NCBI RefSeq assembly: GCF_905163445.1
Contig: NC_053181.1
Coordinates: 4,216,001 to 4,280,000 of the forward strand
Direction: 5' to 3'
DNA from: Pararge aegeria
Lineage: Eukaryota > Arthropoda > Insecta > Lepidoptera > Nymphalidae
DNA length: 64,000 nt
Each line of letters starts with the position of its first letter. Positions within the stretch are counted from its first letter, which is position 1. The position numbers and the translations under genes are program-made. Below are positions 59,120 through 64,000 of this stretch, piece by piece. The notes under the pieces were generated by a model. That model made no database searches and was not told the origin of the DNA. It saw only the letters and a program-made list of their open reading frames with translations.

Positions 59120-59255
59120 TAGCTGCAACCTCACTTGGCAATATTAGTAGATGCAGCCAAAGATGCCAACGGGCTAACCTGTAAGAAGCGGAATGGCATT
59201 GAAATTGAACCCATTTACACGCGCGACAACCCACAATTATTAAATCGCTCAACTA
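59120..59255 (-). mobile_element. SINE family A, degraded
   Basis: AGCTGCAACCTCACTTGGCA, AGATGCCAACGGGCTAACCT and ATTATTAAATCGCT are recognisable but diverged; an old copy. Confidence 0.4.
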
Positions 59256-59370
59256 TGTAAACCTAGCCTTATACTCAAAGGAATCTATCTAAAAAATTTA
59301 TAGAGAATATACGTTAAATTATTATTATACTGAATTCTCTTTCATTCTTGTTTCAAAGACTTCCAATCAT

Positions 59371-59578
59371 TTATGTTAACATGCCTATAAAACACGTAAT
59401 TGATATGCTATCAACGGTAAATACATATAGTCTGACAATATTATCCGAATTTTTTTTTTGCGCAATTTTTTGTGGTCTATCTTCATTGATAGTTAGCCAT
59501 TTAAGATGGATACCGTGGATCCCTCCTCCTGGACCACTTTGGAAATCACTGGTCTCCACAGGGTAATAGTTCATAGTA
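59371..59578 (-). CDS. Candidate exon or decayed coding fragment
   Basis: On the minus strand a T10 tract and ACTTAG form a plausible acceptor at 59579. A frame then opens with ATG at 59574: MNYYPVETSDFQSGPGGG, then IHGIHLKWLTINEDRPQK, before it turns AT-rich and ends at TAA 59371. The first 40 codons have a balanced, protein-like composition; the last 30 look like random AT-rich sequence, so the true exon may end near 59460. It resembles no family I can name. It could be an exon, a retroposed fragment or a transposon piece. A plus-strand open frame over the same interval looks like its shadow. Confidence 0.25.
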
Positions 59579-60501
59579 CTAAGTATATAGTAAAAAAAAA
59601 ACAAATTTAATTTGAATTTAAGGGTAGGAAGGCCCCGCACTTGCGGCAACAGTGATCTGAATGACTATCCTTACTCTGTGTCTCTGCCAGACATTGAATA
59701 GACTAATGAACATGAGGGCAAAAAATAATCTTTCACTGGAGGAAAATATAATTCACGTACAAACAAACGCACAGCTTTTTACCCCACACGTATAATATAG
59801 TTAGTATTCTTCGTTTCATCGGAGGGTAAAACAAAACCATTTTAACAATAGCAAAGCAGACTGTTTATAATAAGATTTTAGTTAGGTAGGTGGGTCAAAT
59901 ACAACAAAAGAATTTTACGTGATCGCCGGTCACAATAGCTGACGCGTCTGACGCCTGACACCTCCTAACACACTGCCGTCAGACAACGCCCAGCGACCCG
60001 CTAAAGCCAGACAGGGCACGTCTAAGTGGTCATTTCGGCAAATGTAGCTGACATTTCTAGACTAATCAATTTGCTTTTAGGCAGCCAAACATTTTACCGT
60101 ATTACATTTCGCGAAACTAAATGCGACACTCACTTGCCCACCCATTAGTAATGCTGGAAACACATTAACATCATGCCACCGGATGCTACGCTGCTCGACT
60201 CGACTTAATGTCGGATATTTGCACTTTGTATAGTGTGGACTTACAATCACGGCAAGGATTCTTCGATGACATCTTGCGTGCCTTTAAAGTTGTCAACAAA
60301 TTGTGGATGTGTGTATGCACAGATGTTGCACATGGGTTTGCGCTACCCCGTTTTTATCGGGTTGATTTTGATAAAAAAGAGATTATGTCTCAGCGTTCGT
60401 TCAGATGATGACCGTTATGAGAAAAGAAATTAATTTCCGAAAACAATAAATGTCCGGCCAACTTAGATTGCGCGTTCTGCAGTTGACGCTACTTTGAACA
60501 A
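59579..60501. other. No supported gene
   Basis: Two overlapping 66-codon frames at 60208-60433 share GATGTTGCACATGGGTTTGC; neither has splice support. GC-richer text at 59930-60030 (ACGCGTCTGACGCCTGACAC) is unexplained. Confidence 0.4.
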
Positions 60502-60552
60502 CAGCTGAGTTTCTCGACGGCTACTTCCCGGTAGAAACTGCCTTACGAACCA
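60502..60552 (+). mobile_element. LINE-E fragment, copy 4
   Basis: AGCTGAGTTTCTCGACGGCT then TTCCCGGTAGAAACTGCCTT. Short; ends where the 110-codon open frame begins. Confidence 0.5.
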
Positions 60553-60555
60553 ATA

Positions 60556-60888
60556 GTGCAGTCGCTACAACAAGACATATCGAGTTCTCAAAGTTCCCTA
60601 CAGTATGCATCACTTAGTTTTGAATTGGATTTTTGTATGTGGGAAGCCCGTGGGTGCATGGTAGACACAATAACAAGGATTGGACAAACAAAAATTACCT
60701 TCGACCTTGCCCCGTCTGCCAATGTGCGCCCGGCCTTTTGTGAATATTCCAACATATTTAATAAAACATTGAAAATCTCGACGAGACGTGAGAATGATTT
60801 ATTGTCGAGTGTTGACATTTTGTTTTTAGGTTACATGCAAAATAAGCAAGAACTTTTTGCAACCTGTGCTTACATTGCCTACTTGTAA
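60556..60888 (+). other. 110-codon open frame, probably not a gene
   Basis: The frame begins within or just after a LINE 3'-end fragment (60502-60552) and includes MVDTITRIGQTKITFDLAPS before ending at 60888. It has no ATG, no splice-site support and no recognised motif. Frames of this length are expected a few times by chance in 64 kb of AT-rich DNA. Reported only because it is among the longest frames outside SINEs. Confidence 0.12.
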
Positions 60889-61032
60889 ACAAAGTATCTA
60901 GACGTTTGTTTATCTAACGTTGTGTAAGGAACTACAGACATATAGGTAGTTATAATAGGGGCGAGACTTGTCCACTATTACAAATACAAATTCGTTTATA
61001 TCAATTATATGTCTATATGTATACGCAGTGAC

Positions 61033-61088
61033 TATGGTATGGGTTCGGAAGACTGATTCTACTTAGCTAAAGCCAGCAAAAAATCCAT
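61033..61088 (-). mobile_element. LINE-E fragment, copy 5, degraded
   Basis: GGGTTCGGAAGACTGATTCT and AGCTAAAGCCAGCAAAAAAT resemble the conserved core in antisense. Confidence 0.35.
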
Positions 61089-61559
61089 AGTTTATCAGTA
61101 CCATTCAATCAAAATTCAAAACTAAATAGGATTATACTGATAGGTAGAGCTGATTGCCTTTTATGCATCTTTGCTATTTATTTCTTTATTTATAAACGTT
61201 TTCACTTACGACGAACTAGGCGATGCCTAAATAAGTAACGCCTAAACTAAAGAGATTCCTAGGCATACATCGACGCAACCGTTCACTAATATTTTTGCAC
61301 CTAAAAGTTGGTGAAACTTTTTTTTTCTATAGACATCGCCTAAATCATTAGGGAAACGATTTGATTAATCGACTGAAATACAATAAGTTTACAAGTTCAA
61401 TTGTAAACGTGTAAAACAAACTCATATGAGTTTTAATGTACACCCTAGATTAAGATATTCCATCTATTGCGTAATCATTACTATCAACCCAATACAGCAC
61501 ACTCAGAAAATTTAAGCCTTATTCCACTACGCATGCAATGTTGACTGCACACGCATCTT

Positions 61560-61713
61560 TGAAAATATTTTTTCCTTCACCGTTAATGTCGGTGATATTA
61601 AGAACTTTAAAACCCTCATGGCTCCGAAAAGTTAAAGGTGCGTGTGACGGGGATCGAACTTAGACTACACCAAACGCAGGCCGACCCACGTACTAATCTA
61701 CTAGGCTATCAGC
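61560..61713 (-). mobile_element. SINE family B, head half
   Basis: TTTTCCTTCACCGTTAATGT, CTCCGAAAAGTTAAAGGTGC, GTGACGGGGATCGAACTTAG (B box complement) and ATCTACTAGGCTATCAGC (A box complement). Confidence 0.65.
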
Positions 61714-61967
61714 AATTGTGTAACCTCGACTTAATAGTATGTGTGTACATATACACTGTTTAATCTTGGGCATGGTCAGACCAGAAATTATCTTCGGATT
61801 CCGAAGGTTATGAAAGCAAACTATTAAGCAACTATTGGCTACAATGCACATTTTCAGTTAAAGTGCTATAAATGCAGCCAATTGCTTATAACAACAATTG
61901 CGATTATTATGACTTACACTTGATAATAATCGTTTAGAGCCGATCAACCAGCATTGGAGCAGTGTGG

Positions 61968-62078
61968 TGTGTTAGTGTCAGTGGCGTTCACTTCATACAC
62001 GCACAATAGCACTGCCTACCCTTAAATTGATATATAACTATGAAAGGAGGAGGATTTTTTCCTTCCTTAAATGCGTGG
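61968..62078 (-). mobile_element. Interspersed repeat 'GTGCACAGGGTTTTTGACC', copy 4
   Basis: CAGTGGCGTTCACTTCATAC, AGCACTGCCTACCCTTAAAT and GAAAGGAGGAGGATTTTTTC. The 3' part is flanked by a short inverted ATTTAAGGAAGGA sequence. Confidence 0.5.
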
Positions 62079-62127
62079 AACCCATTTAAGGAAGGAAAGG
62101 TTCGTTATAGTCAGTCCATTAAATTTT

Positions 62128-62222
62128 CCCTTCTGGGCACAGGTCTCTTCTGTCATAGGCGAGAATGTTTTAGAGCACACACCCACTATGCTCCTCTGCC
62201 TGTATCCAGCGTGGGCACTGAT
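62128..62222 (-). mobile_element. SINE family B fragment
   Basis: TTCTGGGCACAGGTCTCTTC, TGTCATAGGCGAGAATGTTT and TAGAGCACACACCCACTATG are the distal body motifs. Confidence 0.5.
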
Positions 62223-62320
62223 AATAATTAGTCTAGCTATAACATTAGTCATCTGAATCTTCTGTGATGAATAAATAAATAAACCTTTTGCGGATAAATT
62301 ACGTACCCGTACGTACGTAT

Positions 62321-62375
62321 TCGCGTGGGTCGAAAAAGCCCCGTACGTATTTACAGGGGTTTTCGACCCACGCGA
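62321..62375. repeat. Perfect 16-bp inverted repeat in CpG-rich sequence
   Basis: TCGCGTGGGTCGAAAA (62321-62336) and its reverse complement (62360-62375), with inner GCCCC/GGGG pairing. Preceded by an ACGTAC-rich run and followed by GCCCTGGCGCGCCCCGCAGC. Confidence 0.85.
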
Positions 62376-63656
62376 CCAATTTGCCCTGGCGCGCCCCGCA
62401 GCGTTTCACAAATAGCATGCCGATCACGAAACGAATAATAATAACAAATAGAAATCTTTAGAACCCTAACCATGATGCAATTTAAATAAATGAGAAAATA
62501 ACACCTTTGTTTCCAAATAACAACTGATTTTTCCACTTTTGAACACAAAACTTTAATAAAAAATATATATTTTCTCATACATAAGTTGTGGCTTACGTTA
62601 CGTACTTTCGAGATTGAACGTTTAAATATCTTTGCTCGCTTATCGACCGTTCAAAAGCGAGTAGCTTTAGCACACGATTTGCTTGCTCGCAAACGTGGAG
62701 TCGTTTTCGAGTATTCAACTTTTTATCGTCAAAGTAACTTAGACCTGATATCACTCGCATTAGAGTCATTTCTCAGTTTTCGTTTTACAAACGTTCTGTC
62801 AAAAGTCTGAGATAAATATATGTAGGCAAATTTAAGCTCTAACAGAGTGCAAATAAGAAAAAAAAAATATTCGATGTTAGTATTTCCATATCCGAAAACG
62901 CCTCCTCTGCGAGCGAGCATATCTTATACTAAGGCTACAGTCTACGAGTTAAAATAGACTATCAAACGTACCAAATCAGCGCACGGTCAGCGCTGGGTCG
63001 CGTATAGAGTCGATATGGTGTGTGAAGGCCTTTATGAGCAGCAAAATGAATTTCTTCAAAGCCTTTTGATACTGTCACATCGATCTTGTCGTCTCATATC
63101 CCTCGAGTCGACAGTATCTCAGAAAAAGCTCCGTAGTTTGAATTGTAAATAAGAGGCAAACAGTGCCTTTTCGCTTTATTATAGAGGGCATAAAAACAAT
63201 CGCTGTCTTATAACTTTTTGTCCCTTCTTATTCTCGTGAAGGTTTTTGATAGCATGGAACAAAGTAACTTTGGAATGACGTAAAATCCTTTTCATAACAT
63301 TGAACTTAAATATAATTTACTTAGTTCTTGGTCGCGATATCATGGTTTCATTTTAATTAAAGTGGCAGTCACGAACAGGTTAAAGGTATTATAAAATATG
63401 AGTGGCATAAAAAATTGTAACTATTATTCGATAACTACATTGCCGATGTAGAAACTCTATACATAATCAATAAGATTAGAATTCGTTGTGTTCCAGGTTC
63501 TATCATAGCTTCTCTGCCTGAGAATAAAGCTTAACCTATAAATAGTACCATATTAAAACAATGTATAAAACAGTATCATGATTGAATGACAGATAACGCG
63601 AAGTTTGAACTGCTCAATGAAGAAAAATGGAATTTAATTGTCATTTTTTAGGATTG
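62376..63656. other. No supported gene
   Basis: Plus and minus frames of 60-75 codons at 62351-62920 overlap each other and lack motifs. The CpG-rich start (GGCGCGCCCCGCAGC) adjoins the inverted repeat at 62321. Confidence 0.4.
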
Positions 63657-64000
63657 AAGCAGGAGAATCTGTGTGGTGTAATTTATAATCTGTGTGGTGT
63701 AGTCTAACAATTAATGAATAATGGTTAAACTTAACTTAATTGTTAAGTTAAACTTAACTTAATTGTTAAGTTAAACTTAACTTAATTGTTAAGTTAAACT
63801 TAACTTAATTGTTAAGTTTAACAATTATTCATTGTAAAGTCAACATCTCCTGATGATGCTCCGGTTTCGGAGCGAAACGTGCGTAGAGGGTGTATTGCCG
63901 AAGATCTGTTTGCTGTGGAGTATAAGGATTGAAGAAATTATAAATTACACCACACAGATTCTCCTGCTTTTCGCGGAGTATAGCAAATTAAGCTTAATTT
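63657..64000 (-). mobile_element. Fold-back / TIR element with palindromic tandem core, copy 3
   Basis: Perfect 33-bp inverted arms lie at 63657-63689 and 63937-63969 (motif GCAGGAGAATCTGTGTGGTG plus TAATTTATAAT). Between them lie a ~23-bp tandem array (63724-63820) and the family core CCGGTTTCGGAGCGAAACGT. After the right arm the sequence continues TTCGCGGAGTATAGCAAATT, as in the other copies, and runs to the end of the window. No coding capacity. Mobilisation in trans is inferred from terminal inverted repeats, not shown. Confidence 0.75.
63724..63820. repeat. 23-bp tandem array of a near-palindromic unit
   Basis: The motif AAACTTAACTTAATTGTTAA recurs with a period of 23 bp at 63727, 63750, 63773 and 63796. 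Each unit is itself an imperfect palindrome (TTAAGTTAAACTTAA). The array is flanked by inverted ACAATTAATGAATAAT / TTATTCATTGT sequences. Confidence 0.9.

Noticed and set aside
60208..60433. Two overlapping 66-codon frames
   Set aside because: They occupy different frames of the same sequence and neither has splice or motif support.
63724..63820. CRISPR-like array
   Set aside because: Units are contiguous, AT-rich and palindromic with no unique spacers; the sequence is eukaryotic.

Overview
This window looks like nuclear DNA from a ditrysian moth or butterfly. It is AT-rich, has no bacterial-style gene packing, and its longest open frames are about 110-140 codons. It is littered with short interspersed repeats typical of Lepidoptera: a Lep1-type non-autonomous Helitron with intact ends, several tRNA-derived SINE families, 3' ends of non-LTR retrotransposons, RTE-type fragments and fold-back/MITE-like elements. 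The species cannot be told from the sequence alone. Family assignments come from remembered consensus features, not a database search.

Most of the window is intergenic or intronic. The best protein-coding signal is a pair of plus-strand exons at 12711-12750 and 17729-17880. Both have good splice sites and share intron phase 1. The second is a strikingly GC-rich last exon with a stop codon, so they read as the 3' end of a larger gene whose upstream exons I could not find. Inside the ~5 kb intron between them, on the minus strand, two open frames (15634-15213 and 15134-14930) join across a 78-nt intron with a good donor, a polypyrimidine acceptor and matching phase. The result is a 208-residue, very hydrophobic protein, a possible nested membrane-protein gene. 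Weaker exon-like stretches lie at 28899-28979 (+), 27224-27367 (+), 33447-33214 and 33196-32996 (-), 56645-56833 (+) and 59578-59371 (-).

The one secure RNA gene is tRNA-Lys(UUU) on the minus strand at 49563-49635. It has internal A and B boxes and a T9 polymerase III terminator. Within about 400 bp on either side lie five copies of a short motif related to AGATGGCGC, which resembles the insect CTCF core.

Layout: 1-3.3 kb holds diverged direct duplications and a MITE; 3.6-14 kb is repeat-dense, with the Helitron, SINEs with visible target-site duplications and a nested repeat cluster at 13.4-14.0 kb; 14.9-17.9 kb holds the candidate exons; 17.9-25.8 kb is nearly repeat-free AT-rich sequence; 25.8-34 kb has scattered SINE, LINE and Helitron pieces and possible exons; 34-47 kb is mostly featureless; 47-64 kb is again repeat-rich, ending in a fold-back element with 33-bp perfect inverted arms around a 23-bp palindromic tandem array that runs into the window edge.
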